Assembly: GCF_014297465.1 (NCBI RefSeq)
Contig: NZ_JACORT010000007.1
Span: 124,001-188,000, forward strand
Direction of reading: 5' to 3'
Source: Ramlibacter cellulosilyticus
Lineage (GTDB): Bacteria; Pseudomonadota; Gammaproteobacteria; Burkholderiales; Burkholderiaceae_C
Length of the DNA: 64,000 nt
In this document: one piece after another, positions 50,597 through 62,008 of the stretch
Layout: each line of letters opens with the position of its first letter
Position numbering within the stretch: position 1 is the stretch's first letter
Translations under genes and position numbers: made by a program
Notes under the pieces: generated by a model
What the model was told of the DNA's origin: nothing
The model's database searches: none
Seen by the model: only the letters and a program-made list of their open reading frames with translations

Positions 50597-51910
50597 ATGA
50601 CTGCCGCCGCCGGCCCGACCCGCCCGCAACGCCCCGTCCTCATCGCCGGGGGCGGCATCGGCGGCCTCGGCCTGGCGCTGACGCTGCACCAGGTCGGCGT
50701 GCCGTGCGTCGTCTTCGAAGCGGTGGCGCAAGTGCAGCCGCTGGGTGTCGGCATCAACCTGCAACCGAACGCCGTGCGGGAGCTGTTCGACCTCGGCCTG
50801 GATGCATCCGTGCTCGACGCCATCGGCATCCAGGCGCGCGAGTGGGCCCTCGTCGGACGCAACGGCAAGGACGTCTACAGCGAGCCGCGCGGGCTGCTCG
50901 CCGGCTATCGCTGGCCGCAGTACTCCGTGCATCGCGGCCGGCTGCAGATGCTGTTGTACCGCGCGGTGCTGGAGCGGCTGGGCCCCGGCTCCGTGCAGCT
51001 CGGGCACCGCGTGCTCGGTTACCGCAACGAGGCCGACGGCGTCGTCGCCACGATCCAGACGCGCGACGGCCGCACGCTGGAAGTGCAGGGCTCGCTGCTC
51101 GTGGCGGCGGACGGACTGCATTCGTCCATCCGCGCGCAGATGCATCCGGCGCAGCCTCCCATCCAGTGGGGCGGCGCGATCATGTGGCGCGGCACGACGC
51201 CGGGTGTTCCCATCCGCTCCGGCGCTTCCTTCGTGGGCGTGGGCAGCCTGAAGCACCGCGTCGTCTTCTATCCGATCTCGCAGCCTGATGCGAAGACCGG
51301 GCTCGCCACGATCAACTGGATCGCGGAGATCACCGTCGACAACCGCGAGGGCTGGACGCACGGCGACTGGAACCGCCGCGTGCAGCTCGCGGACTTCGCG
51401 CACCACTTCGACGGCTGGGACTTCAGCTGGCTCGACGTGCCTTCCATGCTGCGCGGCGCGAGCGAAATCTTCGAGTACCCGATGATCGATCGCGATCCGG
51501 TGCCGACCTGGGTGGACGGGCGCGTCGCGCTGCTGGGCGACGCGGCGCACGTGATGTACCCGGTGGGCTCCAACGGCGCGAGCCAGGCGATCGTCGATGC
51601 GCGCGTGCTGGGCGCGGCGATGGTGGAGCACGGCGTCGGCGCCGAAGCGCTGCAGGCCTACGACCGGAAGCTCTGCGCGGACATTTCCGCGCTGGTCCTG
51701 CGCAACCGCGGCTCGGGTCCGTTCGGGCTGCTCGGGCTGGTCGACGAGCGCTGCGGCGGCGTCTTCGACGACATCGACCAGGTGATCCCGGCCGCGGAGC
51801 GCGAAGCCTACATGGCGCGCTACAAGGCGGCCGCGGGCTTCGCGATGGAAGCGCTGAATGCAGCGCCCCCGACGATCGCGCCGGGGGCGAAGGTGGCTTC
51901 CGCGCCCTAG
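50597..51910 (+). CDS. FAD-dependent monooxygenase (PhzS/salicylate-hydroxylase-like)
   Basis: A 437-residue flavoprotein hydroxylase. VLIAGGGIGGLGLALTLHQV is the FAD fold, VAADGLHSSIRAQM near residue 175 the DG motif, and ALLGDAAHVMYPVGSNGASQ near 315 the ribityl-binding GD motif. IMWRGTTPGVPIRSGASFVG is typical of the 'flavin-dependent oxidoreductase' branch that includes PhzS. Substrate unknown. Start chosen at ATG 50597; ATG 50579 would add six residues. Convergent with frmA with 9 bases between stops and no terminator seen. Confidence 0.88.
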   Translation: MTAAAGPTRPQRPVLIAGGGIGGLGLALTLHQVGVPCVVFEAVAQVQPLGVGINLQPNAVRELFDLGLDASVLDAIGIQAREWALVGRNGKDVYSEPRGLLAGYRWPQYSVHRGRLQMLLYRAVLERLGPGSVQLGHRVLGYRNEADGVVATIQTRDGRTLEVQGSLLVAADGLHSSIRAQMHPAQPPIQWGGAIMWRGTTPGVPIRSGASFVGVGSLKHRVVFYPISQPDAKTGLATINWIAEITVDNREGWTHGDWNRRVQLADFAHHFDGWDFSWLDVPSMLRGASEIFEYPMIDRDPVPTWVDGRVALLGDAAHVMYPVGSNGASQAIVDARVLGAAMVEHGVGAEALQAYDRKLCADISALVLRNRGSGPFGLLGLVDERCGGVFDDIDQVIPAAEREAYMARYKAAAGFAMEALNAAPPTIAPGAKVASAP

Positions 51911-51919
51911 CCGCGGCGA

Positions 51920-53691
<1,772 letters not shown>

Positions 53692-53700
53692 GGGCGACGC

Positions 53701-54036
53701 TCAGGCCGGCCGCGCAGGCACCAGCGCCTTGAAGTCCACGGCCCGCAGGATCGCATTGCGCTGTCGCAGCACCTGCCCGGCCGCGCCGGCCTTGCGCCGG
53801 TAGGCGAGCCAGCGCGGGTCCGCCTCCAGCGCCGCGCGGCGCCGCTCGCGGTCCGCCATGTCGGTGTACTGCCAGAGGTGCACCACCTCGTTCACCTCGC
53901 CCACCTCGGTGGTGTAGTAGCCCAGGGGCGGGCCGAGGTGCTCGCTCTGCACGGGCAGGCCCTCGGCCGCGTAGAGCGCGAGGAAGTCGCGCACGAGGCC
54001 GATCTGGATGGTGTAGGTTCTCTGGTCGACGATCAT
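53701..54036 (-). CDS. NIPSNAP-family protein
   Basis: A 111-residue dimeric alpha-beta barrel protein. MIVDQRTYTIQIGLVRDFLA at the start and GYYTTEVGEVNEVVHLWQYT with ADRERRRAALEADPRWLAYR later are the family's conserved blocks. NIPSNAP proteins often sit at the end of catabolic operons and their role is unclear. It lies 15 bases after the TRAP large permease gene, at the end of the leftward array. Confidence 0.93.
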   Translation of the reverse strand: MIVDQRTYTIQIGLVRDFLALYAAEGLPVQSEHLGPPLGYYTTEVGEVNEVVHLWQYTDMADRERRRAALEADPRWLAYRRKAGAAGQVLRQRNAILRAVDFKALVPARPA

Positions 54037-54051
54037 CGTTGGGACTCCGGC

Positions 54052-55344
54052 CTAGGCCACGAAACGCGGCAGCAGCAGTGCGATGGAAGGGAAGGCGATG
54101 AGCACGGCCAGCCGCAGCAGGTCCGCCACCACGAAGGGGCCGACGCCGCGGAACAGCGTTCCCATGGACACGTCGGGCAGCAGGCTCTTGAGCACCATCA
54201 CGTTCATGCCGACCGGCGGCGTGATGAAGCTGATCTCGGTGACGACCACCACCAGGATGCCGAACCAGATCAGGTCGTAGCCGAGGAACTGCACCAGCGG
54301 GTAGAACAGCGGCACGGTGAGCAGGATCATCGACATGCTCTCCATCAGGCAGCCCAGCACGATGTAGATCGCGCAGATCAGCAGGATGACGAAGAGCGGG
54401 CGGATCCCGAAGTGCCGCACGTACTCCTGCAGGTCGGCGGGCAGCGTGGTGAAGTTGATGAAGTTGGCAAACGTGAGCGCGCCGATCAGCACCAGGAACA
54501 GCATGCCCGTGGTGCGCGAGGATTCCAGCAGCACGTCCGACAGGACCTTCCAGGTCAGGCGGCCGCGCAGCAGGGCGAACACGAACGCCCCGCAGGCGCC
54601 TATGCCCGCGGCCTCCGTGGAGCTGAACACGCCGCCATAGATGCCGCCCATCACCACCGCGAAGAGCACCAGCACGCCCCACACCTCCCGCAAGGCGCGC
54701 AGCCGCTCGGGCCACGGCATGCGGCGACCGGGCGGGCCGGCATCGGCATTGCGCCAGACCGTCCAGCGCACGGCGCCCAGGTAGAACAGGATCGCGACCA
54801 GGCCCGGCAGGATGCCGGCGGCGAACATCTTGCCGATGCTCTGTTCCGTGAGGATGGCGTAGACCACCATCACGATCGAAGGCGGGATCAGGATGCCCAG
54901 CGTGCCGCCCGCGGCGATGGAGCCGGAGGCGAGGCCGTCGCTGTAGCCCAGCTTGCGCATCTCGGGATAGGCCACCTTCGACATGGTGGCAGCCGTCGCG
55001 AGGCTGGAGCCGCACACGGCGCCGAAGCCGCCGCAGGCCACCACGGTGGACATGGCGAGCCCGCCGCGCCTGTGGCCCAGGAAGGCATAGGCCGCCGCAT
55101 ACAGCTCGCGCGAGAGACCCGCGTGGGTGATGAAGTTGCCCATCAGGATGAACAGCGGCACCACCGACAGCAGGTACTGGAAGCCGCTTTCGCGCACGAC
55201 GCCGCCGACCATGGCGAAGGCGCCGGGCCAGCCGCGCATCGTGGCGAGGCCCGTCAGGCCGACCAGCGCCATCGAGAACGCGATCGGCACGCGCAGGAAG
55301 ATCAGGACCAGCATGGCCCCGAAACCGAGCATCGCTTCAGTCAT
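54052..55344 (-). CDS. dctM: TRAP transporter large permease subunit (DctM)
   Basis: A 430-residue permease with about 12 hydrophobic segments. VPIAFSMALVGLTGLATMRG opens the first repeat; GSSLATAATMSKVAYPEMRK and SGSIAAGGTLGILIPPSIVM are the DctM signature around the substrate site, and FITPPVGMNVMVLKSLLPDV the second repeat copy. It uses a sodium gradient to import the solute brought by DctP. It overlaps dctQ by 8 bases. Confidence 0.95.
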   Translation of the reverse strand: MTEAMLGFGAMLVLIFLRVPIAFSMALVGLTGLATMRGWPGAFAMVGGVVRESGFQYLLSVVPLFILMGNFITHAGLSRELYAAAYAFLGHRRGGLAMSTVVACGGFGAVCGSSLATAATMSKVAYPEMRKLGYSDGLASGSIAAGGTLGILIPPSIVMVVYAILTEQSIGKMFAAGILPGLVAILFYLGAVRWTVWRNADAGPPGRRMPWPERLRALREVWGVLVLFAVVMGGIYGGVFSSTEAAGIGACGAFVFALLRGRLTWKVLSDVLLESSRTTGMLFLVLIGALTFANFINFTTLPADLQEYVRHFGIRPLFVILLICAIYIVLGCLMESMSMILLTVPLFYPLVQFLGYDLIWFGILVVVVTEISFITPPVGMNVMVLKSLLPDVSMGTLFRGVGPFVVADLLRLAVLIAFPSIALLLPRFVA

Positions 55345-55819
55345 GCGCCTCCTTGCGGCGCGCGTCGGCCCACAGCAGCCCGAGCTGCACGATCGCGTTC
55401 ACGAACAACATCAGGCTCATGAAGAACACCACAGGCGCGAGCGGCAGCCGCAGCATGGTGGTCTGGTCCGCGTACTCCAGCGCCGACTGCGCCTGCTGCC
55501 AGCTCGCCGCGCCGAGCAGCACACTCACGCCCACGGCGAGCAGGTGGCTGAGCGTCGCGAGCGCGAGCGATCCCGCGCGGCTGCGCGGCACCGGCACCAG
55601 GTCGACGGCGACGTGCTCGCGCCGCCCCGTGGCCAGCACCATGCCGCAGAAGATCACGCCCACCATCAGGATCTCGGTGAGTTCCACGGCGCCGGTGATC
55701 GACACGTTGAACACGTATCTTCCCAGCACGTCGGCGAGCGTGAGCAGCGCGAGCGCGGCCAGGCAGAGTTCGGCCGCGCGCTTCAACGCGCCGCGCAGGA
55801 TGCGCAGGAGCAGGTGCAT
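55337..55819 (-). CDS. dctQ: TRAP transporter small permease subunit (DctQ)
   Basis: A 160-residue membrane protein with four hydrophobic segments (about residues 15-33, 47-65, 85-107 and 127-147). YVFNVSITGAVELTEILMVG is the DctQ signature with the conserved Glu residues. It links DctP to the DctM permease. Order dctP-dctQ-dctM is standard, with 9 and -8 bases between genes. Confidence 0.94.
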   Translation of the reverse strand: MHLLLRILRGALKRAAELCLAALALLTLADVLGRYVFNVSITGAVELTEILMVGVIFCGMVLATGRREHVAVDLVPVPRSRAGSLALATLSHLLAVGVSVLLGAASWQQAQSALEYADQTTMLRLPLAPVVFFMSLMLFVNAIVQLGLLWADARRKEAHD

Positions 55820-55828
55820 GCGCGGCGC

Positions 55829-56869
55829 TTACTTGCCCGCTTCCAGCGCCTTCAGTTCGGCGCGGAAATCGGAGAGCACCTTCGGGCCGTCGATGCCCTT
55901 GGCCTTGGCGGCGGCGAGCCACTCCTGCTCGAAGCCGGCGGTGCGCGCGCGGATGCCGGACACGAGCGCGTCGTTCGCCTGGTGGAAGGTCACGTTCTTC
56001 GCCTTCAGGGCCGCGAGGGCCGCCGTGTCGGCGTCGCCCCAGGCCTTGCCGCCCATGCGCGCGATGTGCTCTCCCGAGAGCTTCGTGAGGATCGCCTGGT
56101 CGCGCGCCGGCAGGCGCTTGAACGCGTCGTTGTTCATGATGATGCCGTGCAGGTCGGCATAGAGGCCGCCCGGGAACAGCGTGGCGCTCTTCACCACCGA
56201 GTCGAGCCGGAAGGACGACACCGACTCCGGCGGGAACAGCACGCCGTCGACGACGCCGGTGCTCATGAGCTCATAGGACTCGGGCGCGGGCTTCACGACC
56301 GCGTTGAACTTGAGCACGCGCGCCAGGTCGGCCTGGATGCCGCCGCCGATGCGCAGCTTGAGCCCTTCGAAGTCCTCGACCTTCTGCACCGCCTTGCCCG
56401 TGGTGTAGACGCCGCCCGGGCCGTGGCCGTAGATGCCCAGCAGCTTCACGCCGCGGTGCTCGTCGGCCGCGCGCAGGTACTTGTCGTAGATGCGCCAGGA
56501 CGCCACCGAGGTCGACACCGCGCTGTTGCCCGAGAACGGCAGGATGCCGAACTTCATCAGGTCGAAGCGGCCCGGGTAGTACGAGTGCGAGATGAAGGCC
56601 AGGTCCACCACGCCGTTGCGCACGGCGTCGAGGTGGCCGACCGGGTTGCTCACCGGCTTGGGCAGGAAGGTGATCTTCACGCGCCCTTCGGTCTGCTGCT
56701 CGACCTCCTTCGCCCACGGCATCATGAAGTCGGCGACGAGCACGTGCGTGTGCGGGATCCACGCCGAGAAGGTGAGCTCCACCGGCTTCTGCGCGCGGGC
56801 GGGCGCGGATGCGAGCAGCGCGGCGCCCACGCACAGCGTGAGCAGGGAGGACGTCCATTTCATCTTCAT
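55829..56869 (-). CDS. dctP: TRAP transporter periplasmic receptor (DctP)
   Basis: A 346-residue receptor. Signal peptide MKMKWTSSLLTLCVGAALLA to PARA near residue 26. ELTFSAWIPHTHVLVADFMM, then LKLRIGGGIQADLARVLKFN with the Arg that binds the ligand carboxylate near residue 170, and VVDGVLFPPESVSSFRLDSV are DctP landmarks. The ligand is an organic acid; given the neighbours, a four-carbon sugar acid or a related hydroxy acid. It begins 26 bases after the DenD-like gene. Confidence 0.95.
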   Translation of the reverse strand: MKMKWTSSLLTLCVGAALLASAPARAQKPVELTFSAWIPHTHVLVADFMMPWAKEVEQQTEGRVKITFLPKPVSNPVGHLDAVRNGVVDLAFISHSYYPGRFDLMKFGILPFSGNSAVSTSVASWRIYDKYLRAADEHRGVKLLGIYGHGPGGVYTTGKAVQKVEDFEGLKLRIGGGIQADLARVLKFNAVVKPAPESYELMSTGVVDGVLFPPESVSSFRLDSVVKSATLFPGGLYADLHGIIMNNDAFKRLPARDQAILTKLSGEHIARMGGKAWGDADTAALAALKAKNVTFHQANDALVSGIRARTAGFEQEWLAAAKAKGIDGPKVLSDFRAELKALEAGK

Positions 56870-56895
56870 CGCAGGCTTCCTTTCAGGTTCTCGGT

Positions 56896-57858
56896 TCAGG
56901 GAGTGGAGAGGCGGGTGTCGGGCTGCAAGGCCCGTTGGATCAAGGTGTCGAGATCGCCGTCGTGGCGCATGCCGAGACGTTCTGCGATCCCGGTGCGCAG
57001 GGGCGGCCACTGCGCGAACTGCGCCTGCATGGCGGGCTGCGGTGCGTAGCGCACGAGGCCGGCCACGTCGGCGCCGAAGCGGCGACCCAGGGCGTCGACG
57101 ATCTCGCCGACGCTGGCGCGCAGGGCCGGCAGCGTCCACGCGCGGGCAGGGGGCAGCGATGCAGCATCGACGGTCGCGGCGCGCAGCAGGTGCTCCACGC
57201 ACGCGGGCAGCGAGAGCAGCCAGATCTGCGCATCGGGGCCGACGGGGCTGGCGTACGGCCGGCCCTCGGCGGGTTCGCGAATGAGATCGCTGGCAAAGGA
57301 AGAGAGCGCCACCTGCGCCTGCGCGGGGCGGGCCACCACGCTGGGCAGGCGCACCGAGCGGGCATCGATCCAGCCGCGGCGCGCGTAGTCCGCCAGCAGG
57401 ATCTCGATCATTCGCTTCTCCGCGCCGTAGCTCAGGGTGGGCGCCGGTGCCGTGGCGTCGTCGATCGCGGCGGGCAGCGGCGTGCCGAAGACGCCGATGG
57501 AACTGGCGAACACGAGCACCGGGCAGGACGCGGCGGTGCGCAGGCGTTCGAACAGCGCGATGCCGTGGCCCACGTTCACGCGCAGTCCCAGCGCGAACTG
57601 CTCCTCGGCCAGCCGGCTCGTGATGCCGGCGAAGTGGAAGACCGTGTCGGGTGCCGGCGTCGTGGCAGCATGCAGCACGCGTTCATCGCCGAGGTCGCCT
57701 TCGATGCAGCGCACGCCTTCTGCTTGCGGCGCGTCGCGCAGCGCGAGGTCGGTGAGCGTGAGCGAAGCAATGTCGCCGGCGGCCAGGCGCTGCGCGAGCG
57801 CGTGCGCCACGGCGCGGCCGATGTAGCCGTCGGCTCCCGTCACCAGCACGTTCTTCAT
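56896..57858 (-). CDS. denD: NAD-dependent epimerase/dehydratase, D-erythronate dehydrogenase (DenD)-like
   Basis: A 320-residue short-chain (extended SDR) oxidoreductase. VLVTGADGYIGRAVAHALAQ is the NAD fold, FHFAGITSRLAEEQFALGL the NNAG-like region, FASSIGVFGTPLP and SYGAEKRMIEILLADYARRG hold the catalytic Ser and YxxxK. The block RSVRLPSVVARPAQAQVALS is typical of DenD, which oxidises D-erythronate to 2-keto-D-erythronate. The assignment rests on this and on the OtnI- and LtnD-like neighbours. It overlaps the OtnI-like gene by 4 bases. Confidence 0.85.
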   Translation of the reverse strand: MKNVLVTGADGYIGRAVAHALAQRLAAGDIASLTLTDLALRDAPQAEGVRCIEGDLGDERVLHAATTPAPDTVFHFAGITSRLAEEQFALGLRVNVGHGIALFERLRTAASCPVLVFASSIGVFGTPLPAAIDDATAPAPTLSYGAEKRMIEILLADYARRGWIDARSVRLPSVVARPAQAQVALSSFASDLIREPAEGRPYASPVGPDAQIWLLSLPACVEHLLRAATVDAASLPPARAWTLPALRASVGEIVDALGRRFGADVAGLVRYAPQPAMQAQFAQWPPLRTGIAERLGMRHDGDLDTLIQRALQPDTRLSTP

Positions 57859-58646
57859 GCGAGCACGCCCCGCGCGCGCAGGGGCGCGGCCCACGCGAGT
57901 CCTTCGGCGGCCTGCCCGCGCGGCGCGTATTCGCATCCGAGCCAGCCGTCGTAGCCGAGGTCCGCCAGCGAGGCCACGGCCTCTTCCAGTCCATGCTGCG
58001 AGAGATCGGGCTCGTGCCGGCCGTCCACGCCGGCGATCTGCGCATGGCCCGTCCATGGCGCGCAGTCGCGCACCGCGGCCGCCAGGTCCAGGCCTTCCTT
58101 CATGCAGTGGTAGTAGTCGAACTGCAGGCGCAGGCGCGGCGAGGCGAACCCGCGCAGCACCTCGATCACCTGTGCCGGCCGCGCGTAGAAGTAGCCGGGC
58201 ATGTCGTCGCGGTTCAGCGCTTCCAGCGCCAGCGTGAGGTCGTCGGCCTCGGCAAGCGCGAGTGCATGCGACAGGTTGCGGCGCAGCGCCGCGGCGCAGT
58301 CCGCGGCATCGTGGTCCGCGACGTGGCCGGCCATGACGTGGATGGTGCGACAACCGGTCGCAGCGGCGACGCCCCGCGCTGCATCGAACGCCTCGCGGAA
58401 CGAGGCTTCCGCGCCGGGAACGGCGGCCCAGCCGAGGCGCCCCGCGCCGGGCGTGACCGGCGTGTTGAACAGCGCCAGTTCGAGACCGCTGGCGCGCAGC
58501 TGCTGCGCGTACCACGCGGGCGATTCGTCGTAGGGCAGCAGGATCTCCACGCCGCGGAAGCCGTCGCGCGCGGCGGCGTCGAAGCGCGCCGCCCACGGCA
58601 GGTCGGGGTACAGCCAGGTCAGGTTGCCGGCGAGTCGCATCCCCAT
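57855..58646 (-). CDS. otnI: Hydroxypyruvate-isomerase-family protein (OtnI-like)
   Basis: A 263-residue TIM-barrel protein of the AP-endonuclease family 2 fold. AGNLTWLYPDLPWAARFDAA and GFRGVEILLPYDESPAWYAQ open the barrel; LALEALNRDDMPGYFYARPA and RLRLQFDYYHCMKEGLDLAA carry the Glu and Asp/His metal ligands; GHAQIAGVDGRHEPD follows. OtnI isomerises 2-keto-tetronates in erythronate and threonate catabolism. It overlaps the DenD-like gene (ATGA) and follows the LtnD-like gene by 3 bases. Confidence 0.87.
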   Translation of the reverse strand: MGMRLAGNLTWLYPDLPWAARFDAAARDGFRGVEILLPYDESPAWYAQQLRASGLELALFNTPVTPGAGRLGWAAVPGAEASFREAFDAARGVAAATGCRTIHVMAGHVADHDAADCAAALRRNLSHALALAEADDLTLALEALNRDDMPGYFYARPAQVIEVLRGFASPRLRLQFDYYHCMKEGLDLAAAVRDCAPWTGHAQIAGVDGRHEPDLSQHGLEEAVASLADLGYDGWLGCEYAPRGQAAEGLAWAAPLRARGVLA

Positions 58647-58649
58647 CGT

Positions 58650-59540
58650 TCAGTGCACCTGGCGCAGGAAGGCCGCGCGCTTCTCGGGTTGCAGCACGCT
58701 GATCACCGCCGACAGCTCCGCCTCGCCGAGGCCCAGCACCGCTGCCAGGCGCAGCACCTGCTGCACGCTGGCCGTGACGGGCATGGGGGCGCCGCTCTGC
58801 CGCGCGGTGTCGATGACGGTGTCGACGTCCTTGAGCATCGTGTTCAGGCCGCCGATCGACTTCTCCTGCGCCTCGGTCATGCGCGGCGCGAACACCTGCA
58901 GCGGCTTCGAGTCGGCCCAGCCGCCGGCGAGTGCGGGAGCGAGCCGGCGCGGATCGATGCCGTTGCGCTCGGCGAAGGACAGCGCCTCGGCCACGGCGAC
59001 GATGGTCGTGGCGACGATCGTCTGGTTGCACAGCTTGGTGGCCTGCCCGGCGCCGGAGGGGCCCATGTGCGTGATGTTGGCGCCGTAGGCGCGCATCGCC
59101 TCCGTGGCCTGTGCAAGGTGGCGCGCCTCGCCGCCCACCATGATGGCGAGCGTGCCGGCTTCGACGCCACCGACGCCGCCGGACACCGGCGCATCCAGCC
59201 AGTCGGCGCCATGCTGTGCGAGGCGCGCGGCGAAGCCGCGCGTCGCCTCGGGCGGGATGCTCGCGTGGTCGACCACCCAGCGCAGGCCCGGGGCCTGCGC
59301 GACGCCGTCGGGGCCGAACACCACTGCCTCCGAGGACTTCGCATCGAAGAGGCACATCAGCACGCCGTCGACCCCGGTCGCAGCTTCGCGCGGCGTGGCC
59401 ACCACCTGCGCCCCGTGCTCCGCCAGCGGCGCGGCCTTGGCCGGCGAGCGGTTCCACACCTTCACTTCGTGGCCGGCGGCCAGCAGCCGACGCACCATCG
59501 GGGCACCCATCAGGCCCAATCCGCAGAATCCGAGTTTCAT
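58650..59540 (-). CDS. NAD(P)-dependent beta-hydroxyacid dehydrogenase (LtnD/GarR-like)
   Basis: A 296-residue oxidoreductase of the 3-hydroxyisobutyrate dehydrogenase family. LGFCGLGLMGAPMVRRLLAA is the coenzyme fold with GLGxMG; LDAPVSGGVGGVEAGTLAIM is the substrate motif (DAPVSGG); GAGQATKLCNQTIVAT holds the catalytic Lys. Members in such clusters oxidise L-threonate, D-glycerate or tartronate semialdehyde. With DenD- and OtnI-like enzymes beside it, L-threonate dehydrogenase (LtnD) is likely, but I leave the symbol open. Confidence 0.87.
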   Translation of the reverse strand: MKLGFCGLGLMGAPMVRRLLAAGHEVKVWNRSPAKAAPLAEHGAQVVATPREAATGVDGVLMCLFDAKSSEAVVFGPDGVAQAPGLRWVVDHASIPPEATRGFAARLAQHGADWLDAPVSGGVGGVEAGTLAIMVGGEARHLAQATEAMRAYGANITHMGPSGAGQATKLCNQTIVATTIVAVAEALSFAERNGIDPRRLAPALAGGWADSKPLQVFAPRMTEAQEKSIGGLNTMLKDVDTVIDTARQSGAPMPVTASVQQVLRLAAVLGLGEAELSAVISVLQPEKRAAFLRQVH

Positions 59541-59561
59541 CGTCTTCGCCTTCCGTTCGCT

Positions 59562-61274
59562 TCAGCGGTCCTGGTGGGCTTCGTGCGGCCAGACGGCGGC
59601 GCCCGAATGGGTGACGGCACCCTCGTGCGTGGGGCCGACCAGCTTCGCGTATTTCTCCAGCGCACCCGCCAGCGGGAAGCGCACGTAGGGCTTCCATTGC
59701 GCGCGGCGTTGCACCAGTTCCTCGTCGCTCACCTGCAGCTGGATCGTGCCGGCCACCGCATCGATGGTGATGCGGTCGCCGTCGCGCACCAGGCCGATCG
59801 GCCCGCCTGCCGCCGCTTCGGGGCTGGCGTAGCCGATGCACATGCCGCGCGTGGCACCGGAGAAGCGGCCGTCGGTGAGCAGCGCCACCTTCTCGCCGTT
59901 GCCGTGGCCGTAGATCGCCGCGGTCACGCTCAGCATCTCGCGCATGCCGGGGCCGCCCTTGGGGCCTTCGTTGCGGATCAGGAGCACGTCGCCGGCCTCG
60001 TAGGTGCGGGCGGAGACCACGTCCATGCAGTCTTCCTCGGTCTCGAACACGCGCGCGCGGCCTTCGAAGGTGAGCGAGCGCAGGCCCGCGACCTTGAGCA
60101 GCGCGCCGTTGGGGCAGAGGTTGCCCTTCAGCACCACGAGGCCGCCGGTGGGCATGATGGGCTGGCCCGCGGCGCGCACGATGCGGCCGTCCGGCCCCGG
60201 GAAGCGCGCCAGCGCTTCGGCGAGCGTCTCGCCGGTGATCGTGGGCACGTCGCCATGCAGGTGGCCGCCTTCGAGCAGCGCCTTCAGCACCACCGGCACG
60301 CCGCCGATGACGTTGAGGTCCTTCGCGAGGTAGCGGCCGCCCGGGCTCAGGTCCGCGACGAGGGGCGTGCGGTTGAAGACTTCCGCGAGGTCGTCGACGG
60401 TGAAGCGGATGCCGGCCTCGTGCGCGATGGCGGGGATGTGGAGGGCCGCGTTGGTGGAGCCACCGGTCGCGGCCACGGCGGCCGCGGCGTTCTCCAGGCT
60501 CTTGCGCGTGACGAGGTCGCGCGGCAGCGGACCGCCCTTCTCCAGGATCTGCATCACCACGCGGCCGGCGCGGCGCGCCAGCGCGTGCCGCTCGCTGTAC
60601 ACGGCGGGGATGGTGGACGAGCCGAGCAGCGACAGGCCCAGCGCCTCCGCCACCATGCCCATGGTGTTGGCGGTGAACTGGCCGGGACAGGAGCCCACCG
60701 TCATCGCGCAGGTGCGCTCGATGCCGCGCAGCTGCTCCATGTTGATCGTGCCGGTCTGGTAGCGGCCCACGCCTTCGATGGCGGTGAGCACCGTGTTCTC
60801 CTGGCCGTCGGGCGAGTGGCCGGGCAGCATGGAGCCGCCGTAGACGAACACGGAAGGAACGTTCAGGCGCACCATCGCCATCAGCGTGCCGGGCAGCGTC
60901 TTGTCGCAGCCACCGAAGCCGATGAGGGCGTCGTACGCGTGGCCGCGCACGGCCAGCTCCATGCTGTCGGCGATCAGCTCGCGCGACACCAGGCTCATGC
61001 GCATGCCGTCGTGGTTCATCGACGTGCCGTCGGAGACGGAGATGGTGTTCATCACGACCGGCACGCCGCCGCCTTCGGCCACGCCCAGGCGGGCGCTGTC
61101 GGCCTGGGGGCCCAGCGACTTGGAGCACGGCGTGTTGTCGCCGGCCGTGCCGATGATGGCCACCATCGACTTCTGCAGGTCCTCGTCGTCGAGGCCCGTG
61201 GCGCGCAGGAAGGCGCGGTGCGGCGTGCGGGTCACGCCTTCGGTGACCATGTGGGAGCGGTGTTTCTTCAGCAT
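59562..61274 (-). CDS. IlvD/EDD-family dehydratase
   Basis: A 570-residue iron-sulfur dehydratase that removes water from a 2,3-dihydroxy acid. [14 protein letters not shown] with the first cluster Cys, [20 protein letters not shown] with the second, and [16 protein letters not shown] with the third are all present; [20 protein letters not shown] closes the site. The N-terminus [20 protein letters not shown] differs from housekeeping IlvD, and its place in a sugar-acid operon suggests an aldonate such as a tetronate as substrate. 21 bases separate it from the LtnD-like gene. Confidence 0.9.
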   Translation of the reverse strand: MLKKHRSHMVTEGVTRTPHRAFLRATGLDDEDLQKSMVAIIGTAGDNTPCSKSLGPQADSARLGVAEGGGVPVVMNTISVSDGTSMNHDGMRMSLVSRELIADSMELAVRGHAYDALIGFGGCDKTLPGTLMAMVRLNVPSVFVYGGSMLPGHSPDGQENTVLTAIEGVGRYQTGTINMEQLRGIERTCAMTVGSCPGQFTANTMGMVAEALGLSLLGSSTIPAVYSERHALARRAGRVVMQILEKGGPLPRDLVTRKSLENAAAAVAATGGSTNAALHIPAIAHEAGIRFTVDDLAEVFNRTPLVADLSPGGRYLAKDLNVIGGVPVVLKALLEGGHLHGDVPTITGETLAEALARFPGPDGRIVRAAGQPIMPTGGLVVLKGNLCPNGALLKVAGLRSLTFEGRARVFETEEDCMDVVSARTYEAGDVLLIRNEGPKGGPGMREMLSVTAAIYGHGNGEKVALLTDGRFSGATRGMCIGYASPEAAAGGPIGLVRDGDRITIDAVAGTIQLQVSDEELVQRRAQWKPYVRFPLAGALEKYAKLVGPTHEGAVTHSGAAVWPHEAHQDR

Positions 61275-61303
61275 CGGGTGTCCCTGCGGGAAAGTCGGGG
61301 GGT

Positions 61304-61999
61304 CTAGTCGGTGAGGGCCAGGCGGTCGAACACCCAGGAGATGTCCTCCTCGATGCAGCGGCGCGCCTGAGCAAAGTCGCCACGCCGCAGGGCAGCGACG
61401 GTGGCTTCGTGCAGCCGGTCGGCCGGCTGCTCCTCGCTGTGCAGCAGCTCGCGGGTGGCGCGCAGGTACGCGCCCGACTGCAGCCAGAGGCTCTCGATCG
61501 CGGCCATCATCACCGGCGACCCGGCGGCGGCGTAGATCGTGAAGTGGAAGACGCGGTTCTTCTCCAGGCTGCTCGCCACGCCTTCGCGCGTGCGCCGTGC
61601 GGCGGTGATCTCCTGCGCGAGCTGGTCCAGCGTGTCGAGTTCCGGCGACGACAACTGCGGGCCGGCCCACTCGGTGACCGTGCCTTCGATCAGCAGGCGC
61701 GCGCGGCGCACGTCGGCGAGCCTTGCTTGCGTGGTGAGCGGGACGCGCGTCGTTCCGTTGGGCATGGCTTCGAGCGCGTTCTGCGCGACGAGGCGGCGCA
61801 GCGCTTCGCGCACGGGCATCGTGCTGGTGCCCAGCGCGTCGGCGACCGACTGGATGCCGAGCACCTGGCCGGCGCGGTACTCGCCGTGCATCAGCTTCCT
61901 GCGCAGCGCCTGGTACACCGCCTCGTTGACGGGCTGGCGCACGATGGGCTGCAGCACTTCCAGCGGGTCGGCTTCGGCGAGGGAGCGGGTGGCTTTCAT
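61304..61999 (-). CDS. GntR-family transcriptional regulator (FadR/FCD type)
   Basis: A 231-residue regulator. The winged helix is residues 20-85 ([20 protein letters not shown], then [20 protein letters not shown] with the P-V-R-E-A-L-x-x-L GntR motif). The C-terminal FCD domain has [20 protein letters not shown] and [20 protein letters not shown] with the His metal ligands. It is the likely regulator of the sugar-acid and dioxygenase genes; a TTTGATCAAA dyad sits upstream of the first gene at 63863. Confidence 0.92.
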   Translation of the reverse strand: MKATRSLAEADPLEVLQPIVRQPVNEAVYQALRRKLMHGEYRAGQVLGIQSVADALGTSTMPVREALRRLVAQNALEAMPNGTTRVPLTTQARLADVRRARLLIEGTVTEWAGPQLSSPELDTLDQLAQEITAARRTREGVASSLEKNRVFHFTIYAAAGSPVMMAAIESLWLQSGAYLRATRELLHSEEQPADRLHEATVAALRRGDFAQARRCIEEDISWVFDRLALTD

Positions 62000-62008
62000 G
62001 GTGCGGAC

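Noticed and set aside
57993-61307. An open frame of more than 1100 codons on the plus strand
   Set aside because: It is antisense to the OtnI-, LtnD- and IlvD-like genes, which have clear motifs. Long stop-free antisense frames are expected at this GC content, and the product has no recognisable domain and an Arg/Ala/His-rich composition.
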